This document shows, piece after piece, positions 63,891 through 64,000 of a DNA stretch of 64,000 bases (position 1 is its first letter; the number at the start of each line of letters is the position of its first letter). The position numbers and the translations under genes are program-made. Location of the stretch: positions 699,542,217 to 699,606,216 of the forward strand of contig VDFB02270651.1 in the NCBI GenBank assembly GCA_007258455.2. The letters are read 5' to 3'. The notes under the pieces are model-generated. The model worked only from the letters and a program-made list of their open reading frames with translations. It made no database searches and was not told the DNA's origin. The stretch comes from Sequoia sempervirens. Its lineage: Eukaryota; Streptophyta; Pinopsida; Cupressales; Cupressaceae.

Positions 63891-64000
63891 AATGATAGTG
63901 AAATCATTGCAAGGATCCAGAATCTTTGGGTGAGCATACCAGACACAAAATAATGAGCTAGTGAGCAGAATGGAAATGGAAATGAAGCATGAAGGAATGA
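63888..64000 (+). pseudogene. Start of a Ty3/gypsy gag, cut by the window end
   Basis: The first ATG after the primer-binding site reads MNDSEIIARIQNLWVSIPDT, then meets TAA and TGA in the same frame. It is in the position of gag, but with only 38 codons visible the identity rests on context. Confidence 0.35.

Overview
This window looks like plant nuclear DNA: AT-rich, TE-dense, with plant-type splice sites, En/Spm (CACTA), Ty1/copia and Ty3/gypsy relics, and fragments of plant-specific gene families (a CCD1-like dioxygenase, an F-group bZIP, a NIMA-related kinase). The many old, nested, stop-riddled elements and the absence of any intact host gene suggest a large, slowly purged genome such as a gymnosperm. 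That taxonomic guess is an inference. I found no complete functional gene, tRNA, rRNA or CRISPR array.

Layout. 1-2375: a 1.2 kb tandem duplication. 2920-4477 (-): a coiled-coil pseudogene. 4811-5963 (-): a CCD1-like carotenoid cleavage dioxygenase pseudogene with recognisable exons. 6964-25441 (+): the body and 3' end of a large CACTA transposon. It has a TNP2-type transposase (6964-10312), a second TNP1-type gene in scattered exons (15.9-24.4 kb), subterminal ATGACTAAAT repeats and a 3' terminus at 25441. Between and within its genes lie a bZIP19/23-like zinc-sensor transcription factor copy (12347-13174), NEK kinase exons in reverse (18007-18618) and a reverse-transcriptase-type RNase H fragment (about 21750-22064).

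25455-30805: Copia-1, cut by the CACTA 3' end on its left and by an LTR-like insert near 28.86-30.16 kb. 31290-34910 (-) and 58238-61866 (+): two collinear copies of a gene I cannot assign to a known family, about 1,200 codons, with an all-helical N-terminal region, a Ser/Pro-rich linker and a coiled-coil C-terminus. 35.3-40.2 kb: four dispersed copies of a 150-200 bp repeat, two unrecognised coding-like relics and a minisatellite. 40238-47330: a Ty3-like element with gag and protease-like parts but no reverse transcriptase or integrase. Copia-2 (-, 47331-51217) sits in its 3' LTR, and Copia-3 (+, 51218 to about 56762) is inserted in the gag of Copia-2. 62575-64000: the 5' LTR with an internal 77 bp array, the primer-binding site and the gag start of another Ty3 element that leaves the window.

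Across unrelated pseudogenes the in-frame stops are mostly TAG and TGA, often where the family has Gln or Arg, as expected from decay of methylated CAG and CGA sites. The window reads as a stratigraphy of silenced, methylated elements rather than a working gene cluster. The most interesting items are the captured host-gene exons inside the CACTA element, the unassigned 1,200-codon family, and the gag-only Ty3 element.
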